Assembly: GCA_002779825.1 (NCBI GenBank)
Contig: PEVN01000246.1
Span: forward strand, 1-35,570
DNA from: Armatimonadetes bacterium CG06_land_8_20_14_3_00_66_21
GTDB taxonomy: Bacteria > Armatimonadota > Abditibacteriia > CG2-30-66-41
DNA: 35,570 nt
Reading direction: 5' to 3'
Within the stretch, counting starts at the first letter, position 1. Each line of letters opens with the position of its first letter. The translations under genes were made by a program, and so were the position numbers. The notes below the pieces were generated by a model. It was not told the DNA's origin, made no database searches, and saw only the letters and a list, made by a program, of their open reading frames with translations. Shown piece after piece: positions 1 to 8,685 of the stretch.

Positions 1-66
1 AGGGCGCCCAGTCGGGGCCGTCTCACCATGCAGCACTACCGTGTCTCCGATCTGAGGGACCGCTGA
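1..66 (+). CDS. C-terminal end of an unidentified gene
   Basis: The first 66 bases read as an open frame from the window edge to a TGA, ending in the residues MQHYRVSDLRDR. It is too short to assign a family. What supports a real gene end is the strong plus-strand stem-loop about 110 bases downstream, which otherwise has no gene to terminate. The frame could be a chance opening. Confidence 0.3.
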   Translation, partial: RAPSRGRLTMQHYRVSDLRDR

Positions 67-172
67 CCGTGCCCTCTCAATGCCTCCCCTTCCTCGGTAG
101 CCGGTGCGCGAACGCCCACGCGAGGGCACTTGCATTCGCGGCGAACCAAGCCCCCGCTACCATCAACCGCAC

Positions 173-204
173 AACAGGCTCCCGAGGAAACTCGGGAGCC
201 TGTT
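173..204 (+). terminator. 14-bp perfect stem with GAAA tetraloop
   Basis: AACAGGCTCCCGAG (173-186) is followed by the loop GAAA (187-190) and the exact complement CTCGGGAGCCTGTT (191-204). The downstream bases CTGTTTGT give a weak U-rich tail. A perfect 14-bp stem closed by a GNRA loop is typical of an intrinsic terminator or a very stable 3' end. It most likely ends the gene that stops at 66. Confidence 0.7.
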
Positions 205-423
205 CTGTTTGTACGGCATCCACTGCGGAGTACTGTACCAGCCGGGTTGCGGTGGTCTCGGGAGTGGGCAGGTCGGCGAGGTCCGCCACATTACCGTCCG
301 TCTTTCACGAGGTCCAGACTGCCGTGCCGACGCAGTCCCTTTCACCCGGGGCAGCGAACCCCGCGGGGCCCTCGGCCGCTGTCAACGCCGGCGCCGAAAT
401 CCCCCAATCGCCGGGATCGAGAT

Positions 424-443
424 CCCCAACCGACGGGGGTTGG
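424..443 (-). terminator. 8-bp stem-loop after the GH99-like gene
   Basis: CCCCAACC (424-431), a 4-base loop and GGGGTTGG (436-443) form a perfect hairpin about 21 bases beyond the minus-strand stop at 465. There is no U-run on the minus strand, so it may only stabilise the 3' end. A competing small palindrome, GGGATC-GA-GATCCC (413-426), overlaps it. Confidence 0.4.
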
Positions 444-464
444 TTAGGCGTTCTCGCTCTCTCG

Positions 465-2999
465 CTATCGAGTGAGCTGATCCCAACCGGACCCGCGAGG
501 GATGGCTGGCTTCAGGACACTGCGGACGGCGTCCAGGCGCAGGGGAATGCCGGCGTCGCGCTGCTCCACAAGGGTGGGGATGACCCAACCGCCTTCGGCG
601 TTCTCGTTCCAGGCATAGACGAGTACGGTGTTGGCGAGGGTCGCCTCCGGGTGGCTCTGCACGAAGCTCAGGCAGGTACTGAGGTGCAGGGATACCTCCT
701 CGGGCTTCGCCGTCTCGACCCAGTTGCGCTCGGTGGCGCCAGGGTACCACGGCACCGGGCAATCGAGGAAGGGCCGCGGATCCCACCCGGTGGTGACGGT
801 GGGCACCATCTGCCGGCCGGTCCCGCGCAGCGCTTCCCATTGGCTCCGTTCGTGGGCCATGTTGCTGGCGAAGGGGGCGCGGTCACCGAGTGGATTCACG
901 TACGCGCCGAGGGCGTCGGCGCCACACTCGGCGGCGGCCTGGGCGATTGCGGGCCCCCACCCCATGAAGACGAGGAAGGGCGTCGGGCAACCGGCCGCGG
1001 CCGCCTCGTCGCGGAGCGACTTCACCAAGGGACCAAATCGGCGACTCGCGTTGAACACGTAAACCAGGGGGCGTCCTGCGAGGACAGTCTGGTAGTTGGG
1101 CGCACGGAACTGCCCGATGAGCCAGCGACGGTCTTCCTCCGAGAAGGCGCCCGTGCCGAGAATGACGCACCACTTCACGTCGTTTCTGTTTGCGCTGGTC
1201 AGGTACAGAGAACGCGCGGTCGAGAGACCGTCGGCCGGCGGGTACCAGTCGAAAGCCCAGTAGTCGATCCCCGCCTCCTTCGCGAAGGCGATCTCGCGAT
1301 CCATCGTCTCCTGGCTCACGCACCGGGTCTCCACCTGTCCCGGCCCACGGACCTGCGCATAGAAGGGCAGCCGGTACTGGTAGCGTTCGGGAGCCATCAC
1401 GCGCTCCAACTCAAGGCCGACGCGGCTCTTGTCGCCGCACCAGCCGTCCCAGCGAATGGCTCCCACCAGCGTGCGTTCGCCTCGCTCCCGCGGGTCCACT
1501 GACGGTAAGGCAACGCGCATGGTTCTGTCGCGGATGGCGGTCCCGTAGAGGGCGAACTCGGTGATCGCGGGAGCCCCTTCCGCCCGGGTGAAGCGAAGGC
1601 GTACCTTGCTGCCCGAGGCGGGCGGGAAGTGGAGTTCGTCCACCTCCCCGAAGATCTCGCCGCCGACGAACACCGTGTGCCCCTGGCCGCCCTCCCAGGC
1701 TTCGAGGGCGTAGGATCGGGTGTGCGCTCCCTCTTCTCCCAGTACACAGGCATTGAAGGAGACATTCCTGCCGAGAGCCACTTCGAGCCAGGAGTCCTCG
1801 GTGGTCGCCGCCCGCCAACTGGTGGTGAAGTCGCCGTCGACGGCCCGGGCGGGCGGTCCCCCTGCTGCGTCACCGGAGGAGGTGGCGGGGCGACTTCGCG
1901 CCAGATTCTCAAGGGCGCGCAACGAGAAGTCGTCCACCAGGATGTCGGTCGTGTTGCTGCCGGTGGTTTGCACGCCAATATCCGCCGCTTCGAGTTGGCC
2001 CTTCCAGGTGACAAGTCGGTGGGCGCTCAGCACCGTGAACCCGCCGTCGTTCAGCCCGCGCGTCTCGGAGGTGACCCAGTGGTCGCCGACAGCATCCCGG
2101 AAGTGGAGGACGGCAAAGGCCTCGCCCTTCCCCTTCGCCTCGCGGACACTGGCGCCGAACTCGTAGAACGCCATGCCGTTTGCTGCGAGTGCAGCGCGAA
2201 CGTCCTGCGAAGGCGTTCCCCAACGCTTGCTGCGGTTCTTCACCAGGCACGCAGCAGCGCCGGTGCGGCCTGCGTCGGCTGCCAGGGAGAGTTCCCCGGC
2301 CTGCGGGACCCAGCCGCTCAGACCCGCCTCGAAGCCGGGATTCTCAAGCAGTTCGGCGGACCTGAGCAGAGGTACCGGCGGGGGCGGAGCCTCGATCTCA
2401 AAGAGGGCTGCCCCGCCGACCCAGAGCGTGGTGTCGGGAGGCACTGTGCCCAGACCCAGATAGGGACACCGGATGCCCTCCTCGCGCGACACGTCTTCGT
2501 CCGGAACGAACGCGAGCTGGCATTGCCGCCAGTCGGTATCAACGTCGACCCGGGTTGTCGCGCCTGCGGCAACGGCCCTCCACGGTGGGTCGTCGCGGAT
2601 CACCGCCGCGTCGAACGACGTCTTCCTTGACGCCCTAACCCAAAACGACACGCGGTACGTGCCGCCCTTCCCCAGGGGCTGCTTGGCGAGGTAGTTGAGT
2701 TGGATGTCAGAAGGCTGGGCGCAGGGGCTCTGGATGACCCGTACCACCGCCGCGCCGGTCCCCTCCGGCAAGGCCACCTCCGGAGCGACTGCAAACTCGG
2801 CCTGAATCCCGAGTGTCCCGCTATTCCAGAATGACACGCCGGCGGGAGTCTCGTTGCCGTCCACCACCCACTCCTGCAGAAGTTGCGCTGGGTCGTTGGC
2901 GGCGCTCACCGGCAGTGCGCGCACGCAGCACGAGAGGACAAGCAGCGACGTTGCCAGGGAGAGGCGTCTTCCTTGCCCAAGTTGGCGACGGACCTTCAT
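465..2999 (-). CDS. secreted GH99/GH71-like TIM-barrel protein with three binding modules
   Basis: Predicted 844-residue exported protein. A basic N-terminus and hydrophobic stretch (residues 1-34, ending near VSAA) form a signal peptide. Two jelly-roll modules of the CBM4/9-CenC type follow (about 36-205 and 212-365; the second opens with the typical NPGFE). A discoidin-like F5/8 type C module spans about 366-488 and a GH99/WbsX-like barrel about 508-835. The barrel shows AFDWYPP near 582-588 and YAWNENAEGGW near 795-805, the conserved acidic segment of this fold, with E799 and E802 as candidate acids. GH99-like enzymes cleave alpha-mannosidic or related links; the substrate here is unknown. 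I start at 2999 because the signal peptide begins there; a longer frame to 3062 adds 21 unlikely residues. No good SD precedes it; a TACAAT hexamer lies 11 bases upstream. It is divergent from the broken gene at 3259. Confidence 0.85.
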   Translation of the reverse strand: MKVRRQLGQGRRLSLATSLLVLSCCVRALPVSAANDPAQLLQEWVVDGNETPAGVSFWNSGTLGIQAEFAVAPEVALPEGTGAAVVRVIQSPCAQPSDIQLNYLAKQPLGKGGTYRVSFWVRASRKTSFDAAVIRDDPPWRAVAAGATTRVDVDTDWRQCQLAFVPDEDVSREEGIRCPYLGLGTVPPDTTLWVGGAALFEIEAPPPPVPLLRSAELLENPGFEAGLSGWVPQAGELSLAADAGRTGAAACLVKNRSKRWGTPSQDVRAALAANGMAFYEFGASVREAKGKGEAFAVLHFRDAVGDHWVTSETRGLNDGGFTVLSAHRLVTWKGQLEAADIGVQTTGSNTTDILVDDFSLRALENLARSRPATSSGDAAGGPPARAVDGDFTTSWRAATTEDSWLEVALGRNVSFNACVLGEEGAHTRSYALEAWEGGQGHTVFVGGEIFGEVDELHFPPASGSKVRLRFTRAEGAPAITEFALYGTAIRDRTMRVALPSVDPRERGERTLVGAIRWDGWCGDKSRVGLELERVMAPERYQYRLPFYAQVRGPGQVETRCVSQETMDREIAFAKEAGIDYWAFDWYPPADGLSTARSLYLTSANRNDVKWCVILGTGAFSEEDRRWLIGQFRAPNYQTVLAGRPLVYVFNASRRFGPLVKSLRDEAAAAGCPTPFLVFMGWGPAIAQAAAECGADALGAYVNPLGDRAPFASNMAHERSQWEALRGTGRQMVPTVTTGWDPRPFLDCPVPWYPGATERNWVETAKPEEVSLHLSTCLSFVQSHPEATLANTVLVYAWNENAEGGWVIPTLVEQRDAGIPLRLDAVRSVLKPAIPRGSGWDQLTR

Positions 3000-3258
3000 T
3001 CCAATCCGCCATTGTACCTCCCCGGCGCTATGGGTCTGTTGGCAGGAATTGCCCTTGTTCATGCCATGGCTCGCACACGCCGACGGATGGAGACCGCTCT
3101 ACGCGACTCTCGGAGGAGCCCCGCGAGAGTGCCGGTGAGGCTGACGTGGGCATGGCAGCGCGCCTGGAGCGAGTCGGCGGGCACCAGGGACAAGTCGTTG
3201 CGTGGGCCTGGACCACCGTCGCTGGCTCGTCCCCGGCTGCTTATTGGCAGGTGCTCTG

Positions 3259-6026
3259 ATGATTGCTCTGAAGACCGTGCTGCTCTCCGTCCTCCTCCTT
3301 GGCGTCTGCTCGGGCAGGCGGGTGGCTGCCTCACCTCTCACGAACGACTTCGCTCCGCGGGCGGGCCTGCCTGCGGACATTGCCTCCAGTGCCTATCTCT
3401 ACCGCGCCGACCGCCCCGCCGCCCAGAACCCGCCGGAGAGCTGGGTTCTGCTCATGCAGTACGCAGGCCTGCCGTATGACAAGCCTGTGGACCGGAGGCC
3501 GCCGGCGCTCAGGCGCGTACTCTGTGGCCTGCTGGGGGAGGAGGTGCGCCCGCTGCGGCGCCTGGGGTTGCACTGGCCCGCCGGGGCGCGCAGCCAGCCA
3601 AGCGCGGCGGAGCTGGTGGTCACTTGCCTGGACGCCACAGACGGCACCGCGCACACGTGGTGGAATCCGCGCTCGCTGAAGCAGCTCGTAGCGCCTGAGA
3701 CCTCGCCTGACGGCCTGACCTACTCGTACCAGGTCCCGGTGGACACCTGGGGCGTCGTTGTGGCCCTGGCCGACGCTGGCGACGCGGCGCACTGGGCGGT
3801 CCCCAAACTGCATGCCTACGTGCCGGACCGCTGGAAGAGCATGTCCGTCGAGGTGGAGTGGGGCTACGAGCCGGCCCGGGCGGAGCTGGCGCACCACGGG
3901 CGCGTGGAAGGCTATGACGGGGTCCTCAGCGGTCTGCAGTCGCTGCCCGGCGACCGGGGAACCGTGGTGACCGCGCCCCACGGGTGGTCCTCGAAGCCTG
4001 TCGGAGGCAGCCGTCGCGGCGTCCGGTTCAGTCTGCTCTACATGGGCCGGTCGGCGTGGCGACGCACCTGGCCGTACGCGGCACAGCAGGAGGACGTGGC
4101 CCGGACCATTGTCACCCTCTGGACGCGCTCAGGCAGTTTCTCCTTCCTGGCTGCCGACCTCGAACACGGGCCCATTCTTGCTCCGGAGTACGGCTTCTTC
4201 GTCCGCGGGACCCGCGAGCCAGACCCCTCGGAAGTAGCCGTCCAGGCGTCTCCCCTCCCGGCGCCTGAGGAGACCCTTCTGGCAACCCGCATGGACGAGA
4301 TGCCGGGTCTGCCGCTGATGCGGGGCTGGGCGGACAACGTCATCCCCTGGTTTGGCGCGAATCCCACCGACGAAACAGGCCTTGCCGGTTCGCTGACTAT
4401 CCCGGCGCACAGCCTCGCCATGCACCCACTACCGGACCGGGACGTGGCCGTGGGTTGGCGCAGCCCGGTCGCCGGGGCGGTGACGGCGAGTGCGCGGGGC
4501 GCTGGCGGTTCAACGACTACCCCTTCGGCATTCTCGCCGCCGAGACGTACCTGATCCTGCGCGCGGTGGACCTGCAGGGCATGCACCAGGAGGCGGCAGA
4601 CGGCCTACAGCAGTGGCTCAGCCTGCCCTTGCACCACAACGTGACGCCCGGTCAGGGCGGCCAACACCCGTGGTCGAAGCCCGACCGGCCACTGGGGCAT
4701 TTCGCCGACGGCATCGGCTGCCTCACTTTGGCGGAGGGCATTGACGGTGCCGGCGGGCACATGGATGGCGTGCACAGCATGGGACCTGGCGCAATCATAT
4801 TTGCCCTGGTCGAGCACGCCCGCCTGACCGGCGATAGGGCGTGGTTGTAGGCCGCGGCTCCCCGGATGGTGGCTAACGCCCAGTGGATCCTGCGCCAACG
4901 CAAGCTGCTCGGCAGACTCCTCCCCGGTGGCGACCGGCTCTGGAGCAAGGGGCTGCAGCCCGCGCAGGTGGTCACCCCGGACAGCATGTGCATGCACATG
5001 CAGTTCTACGAGACTGAGGCGTACTATTGGCTGGCAGTGAAGCAGACAGCGGATGTGCTGAGGGGCGTGGAGGCGCCAGCGGCGAGCCGGCTGGCGACAG
5101 AGGCCGAGGCGTACCGGCGGGACCTCCTCACCTCCGTTGGCCGGTCGATTGCACTGACCCCGGCGGTGGCCACGCGGGACGGCACCTACCACTCCTTTAT
5201 CCCCTTTGCGCCCTACGTGCGCGGCTTCGCCTCGGGTGCGTGGGGCTGGCGACGGTGCCAGGGGCATGTGGGGGCTTTCTACTGGGACACGGTCCAGTCC
5301 GCGGACCCACTTATCAGCCCCTCCGGTCTGCTTGCGCCCACTGATCCGCGCGTCCAAGGTCACCTGGACGTGTTGGAGGACCGCTTGCTGCTGGAGAATC
5401 CGAAGCTCGCCGACCGGACACCGGATTACCAGGCGGATAGAGACTGGTTCGCGCACGCGAGCTGGCAGTACCAGTGTGGTCTGGAGCGCCACGCGAACAT
5501 CCACCTGGACAGCGACGACGTGCCCTGCTTCCTGCGTTCGTGGCTCAATCAGTACGCCGTCGACATCATGCCGGGCGAGTACACCTTCCGCGAACACACC
5601 ACAGGCGGCCCGCCGGACAAGCTCTTCGAAGAAGCTGCGTTCCTGGAGCGCTTCCGCATGGCGCTGGTGAGGGAGCAGGGCGACGCCCTCTGGCTGGCTC
5701 GCGCCACGCCCCGGGAGTGGCTGAGACGGGGGCAGCGGATTGCGGTACACAACGCGCCGACGTGGTTCGGGCCCGTGAGCTATGAGCTAACTTCGGACGC
5801 GGACCACGGCGCCCTCCGCGCGGCCCTGACGCTGCCCTCGCATAGCGCTCCCGCGGAGGTCCTCCTACGGCTGCGCCACCCTACCGGCCTCCCCATGCGA
5901 CGCGTGACAGTCAACGGGAAGCCCTGGCAGGACTTCGCCCCAGCGAACGAGTGCGTGCGGCTGACCAACGTGGAAGGCGAGGTGCACGTAGTCGCTTTCT
6001 ACTCCCCAGAGCTCCGCAGCAGATAG
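3259..6026 (+). pseudogene. broken secreted six-hairpin glycosidase-like gene
   Basis: The 5' part opens with a signal peptide (MIALKTVLLSVLLLGVCSG) and beta-rich sequence up to VGWRSPVAGAVTASAR near 4498. The sensible sequence then continues in another frame from WRFNDYPFGILAAETYL (from 4503). That frame meets a TAG at 4848-4850 and resumes in the same frame as AAAPRMVANAQWI to a second stop at 6024-6026. The distal part looks like an (alpha/alpha)6 barrel (GDG-type acidic loops, HLDSDDVP, PGEYTFREHT), followed by a C-terminal sandwich with VTVNGKPW. The intact form would be a secreted glycosidase of more than 900 residues. The TAG sits where CAG (Gln) would fit, consistent with one C-to-T change. 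TAG is a normal stop for intact neighbours (11041-11043, 11877-11879), so recoding is unlikely. Start 3259 is chosen over 3202 because it begins the signal peptide. Assembly error is an alternative. Confidence 0.75.
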
Positions 6027-6442
6027 TGGGGTGGAGCGTTGCCGGGAGTTCGGAAGCGCGTGGATGGGGATGCAGTTACTGCAGACGCTGAGATCGCCGC
6101 AGTTCCTGGAGCAACCCATGGCGCCCGGACGGGAAGAGGTCCCCTGGCCCATGATGGCGGTGGCGGGAAGACCGCGTCGACGCCCATATCCTGGTCTGCT
6201 TCCTGGCGTACGTGCTCGGGAAGACCTCGGCCCGGTAGTACCGACGCGCCGGACTGGGCGACGAACCACGGTAGGTGTTCCACGAACGGAGCAAGCTTCA
6301 CCCAGTAAACGTGATCGTGGAGCTGAGGCAGGAGACTGAGGTGGTGGCTCGGCAGAAGCGGCGACCTCGCTTCGCCTCTCGGGCGCGGCCCGACCACTGG
6401 CGCCGATGCCGGGCGTCCTGCCAGCAACCCAGTGACCGCGGA
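6027..6442. other. intergenic stretch with a possible decayed minus-strand fragment
   Basis: About 415 bases between two convergent genes with no intact gene. On the minus strand, two frames carry protein-like patches: VYWVKLAPFVEHLPWFVAQ (roughly 6320-6260) in one, then YYRAEVFPSTYARKQTRIW (roughly 6240-6180) in another. Their low Arg/Pro/Gly content differs from the surrounding shadow frames. They could be remains of a gene broken by a frameshift. I cannot name the family. Confidence 0.3.
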
Positions 6443-8548
6443 TCAGTACCTCCCCTTCACTACCCGCATCATCGTCACAGTCACGTCGCCCGGTCCGTCG
6501 GTCTCCAGCCGGAAGTCCATCTCCGGCACGTCCAGCGCCTCGCGCAGAGGTACCGGCTTGAGGGACAGGTCTCGGAAGATGCTCTGCCCGGACTGCCCTG
6601 GCGTGCGGTACTGCCGGCCCTGGCCGAAGAGCTGCACGCGGACTGGTCCGTCCTCCTGGGCGAGGAGAGTGCCGGAGACGGTCTCCCACTCGTTGGTCCT
6701 CTCGGCGGTCAGCATCAGGATCGTGTCCCAGTCCATCCCCGCCACGCGGACGCACGGCTTGAGTCGTTCACCGGCGTTGAAGAGGCTTGCCGACAGGCGG
6801 TAGGCGACGCCCTTCTTCAGCGTGACAAGCTGGTCCACGTGGGGCGGGTCCTCGAAGTCCTTGAATGAGAACTCGAGGCGCTGCTTGCCGGGGCGGTCCG
6901 GGTCGGGGGCGACGAGATAGAGGTCCGGGACGCTCCAGCTCTCGGCGCCCTGGGCGAAGTCGCCGTTCTTGACGCGCTCAGCGGTGTCCGCTGGCTCGGT
7001 GCTTTGCCACGTCCGGAAGGCGGCGTCGTTCGGGAACTGGCCGCCGGCGGAGAGGCTGTCCAGGTGAAAGGTGGCGGTCTTGCGCGCACCGTCGCCGACG
7101 GTGCGGACGGTGGGGCTCTTTGCCAGTTGACCGTTGCCGTCGGTGTAGTGGAGCCACCAGGTTGTCGGCGCCTTGTCGGTGTAGGTTACCTTGACGGTTG
7201 CCGGAGCCGGCTTGCTCCAGAAGACGCGGTCCAGGCGGAAGAGCAGACCGGACTGGCCGTTGGCGATATCGGTCCGGCGAGCATCGTGGTCGTAGTGCCG
7301 GTCTGGTGGGTCGCTGGCCAGCGGGTATCGGTCCACGCGCTCGTCGGCCGCGCTCTGGCTGCCCGGTACGTCGCGCTGGATCAGCCACCGCTCGATGTTC
7401 TTGACGGTGCCGCTCCGCGGCTGACACTCGCGCAGATACGCCCAGGCGTCGGGCGAATCGTCGCGACGGTAGCCCTGGACGATTCGAGCGTACTCGTTGA
7501 GATCGGGGTCGAGTTCCAGCGTGGCCGGGCTGACCATCTGGAAGTTCTGCTGCATCTGCAAGCCGCGCAGCACGCATACTCGATGCCGGTAGCGATACCC
7601 GTCCACCGGCCCGAATCGCCACTCCCAGTACTTGCCATACTCCTCGTTCTCATCGCCCCGATACCGGCGTTCGCGAATCACCGGATCGTCGTCGTCAACC
7701 ACGCAGTAGCCCTGTTTGTCGACGCTCGACGCCCACCCCGGCGCGTTGAAGAGCACCTGCATGAAGTCGATTCCGCCACCGCGGATGCCGGTGCCGCGTT
7801 TGAGCGAGTAGTCGCACAGCCCTGCCGTCGCCGCGCGGAATTCCGGCGTCGGTCCCAGCGGCCCGTCGAACATGACCGCCAGCTTGTACTCCACTCCCTT
7901 GAAGGCTTCGCACATGGCGTCGATTCGCCGCCTCAACCAGTCGGCGAACTGCTGGGCGGTCACGCCGGTGGTCGCCTGCCACTGCTTCAAGTCGATGGGC
8001 CGGATGAACATCTCCTCGCCGCGTGACGCACTGATACCATGGATGTAGCCGTAGACGACTTCGTCGCGCTGCGCGATGCCCGTCTTGCCGAATGCGCTGA
8101 GGAACTCAAGGAACGCCCGGTCCATGTCGGGTTGCCACGGCAGGACGTTGCTGATCCGCCACGGCTGGTTGTCCTGCAGCACCGGCACGGCCACCACCAC
8201 CGGGTGGTACTTCTCGATCACCCAGTCCGGCACCGCCTCCCGCTGCACACCAGTCAGGTGGATGCCGACCCGCATGCCCTGTTCGGCGCTCTGGCGGATC
8301 TGCTCTTCCAGCCGCTCCCACTTGTACACCCCCGGCGCCGGGTTCAACTGCGCCCAAGTGGCGAAGAGACCGCGCACGGTGATGGCCGGGTCGAAGCGTC
8401 TGTTGCCCCAAGTGATGTAGCCCGAGTATGGCGTTGGCTGAACCGCAGCCGGCAGGCGCCAATCCCAGCCCGGTCTCACCACCGGCTCTTCGGCGTGACC
8501 GACAGTGACAGCGATGGCGGCAGCCCAAAGCGCTGCGTGGGTGTTCAT
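6443..8548 (-). CDS. secreted TIM-barrel glycosidase-like protein with C-terminal binding module
   Basis: Predicted 701-residue exported protein. Signal peptide at residues 1-19 (MNTHAALWAAAIAVTVGHA). The barrel starts with the clan GH-A style WAQLNPAPGVYKWERLEEQI (65-84), where a Trp-x-x-Leu-x-Pro-x-x-Gly-x-Tyr-x-Trp pattern describes the substrate-facing first strands seen in GH42- and GH39-like enzymes. A conserved IHGISASRGEE (169-179) supplies candidate acid residues E178/E179. A Trp/Tyr-rich segment (302-323) and an all-beta middle region follow. A CenC/CBM4-like module (about 525-665) opens with VKNGDFAQGAESW. The exact GH family is not clear. The start is supported by GAGGA eight bases upstream. 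It is divergent from the heparinase-like gene, with 137 bases between starts. Confidence 0.8.
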   Translation of the reverse strand: MNTHAALWAAAIAVTVGHAEEPVVRPGWDWRLPAAVQPTPYSGYITWGNRRFDPAITVRGLFATWAQLNPAPGVYKWERLEEQIRQSAEQGMRVGIHLTGVQREAVPDWVIEKYHPVVVAVPVLQDNQPWRISNVLPWQPDMDRAFLEFLSAFGKTGIAQRDEVVYGYIHGISASRGEEMFIRPIDLKQWQATTGVTAQQFADWLRRRIDAMCEAFKGVEYKLAVMFDGPLGPTPEFRAATAGLCDYSLKRGTGIRGGGIDFMQVLFNAPGWASSVDKQGYCVVDDDDPVIRERRYRGDENEEYGKYWEWRFGPVDGYRYRHRVCVLRGLQMQQNFQMVSPATLELDPDLNEYARIVQGYRRDDSPDAWAYLRECQPRSGTVKNIERWLIQRDVPGSQSAADERVDRYPLASDPPDRHYDHDARRTDIANGQSGLLFRLDRVFWSKPAPATVKVTYTDKAPTTWWLHYTDGNGQLAKSPTVRTVGDGARKTATFHLDSLSAGGQFPNDAAFRTWQSTEPADTAERVKNGDFAQGAESWSVPDLYLVAPDPDRPGKQRLEFSFKDFEDPPHVDQLVTLKKGVAYRLSASLFNAGERLKPCVRVAGMDWDTILMLTAERTNEWETVSGTLLAQEDGPVRVQLFGQGRQYRTPGQSGQSIFRDLSLKPVPLREALDVPEMDFRLETDGPGDVTVTMMRVVKGRY

Positions 8549-8685
8549 GGCAGTGTTCCTCGCCGAGGTCTATTCGGCGGCAGGCGGCGCCTCCCTTCAA
8601 CCTGCCCCTCCTGGCCGGTGCAGGTGACACGTAGCCCAGCATCTGGCATCATGTAGTCACACAACACCACGGATGGAGAACTCGA

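Larger units (their letters stand above)
67..464. other. intergenic stretch without a supported gene
   Basis: About 400 bases between the end of the left-edge gene and the stop of the minus-strand GH99-like gene. It holds two stem-loops (173-204 and 424-443, listed separately). Short open frames here run straight through the first stem-loop and have ordinary high-GC shadow composition, so I do not call a gene. Confidence 0.6.

Noticed and set aside
69-1502. 477-codon plus-strand open frame at the left edge
   Set aside because: It runs through the strong hairpin at 173-204 and is antisense to the GH99-like barrel.
4848-4850. TAG read as a sense codon (recoding)
   Set aside because: Intact genes in the window end in TAG (lyase and hepT), and the same gene has a second lesion, so a pseudogene is simpler.
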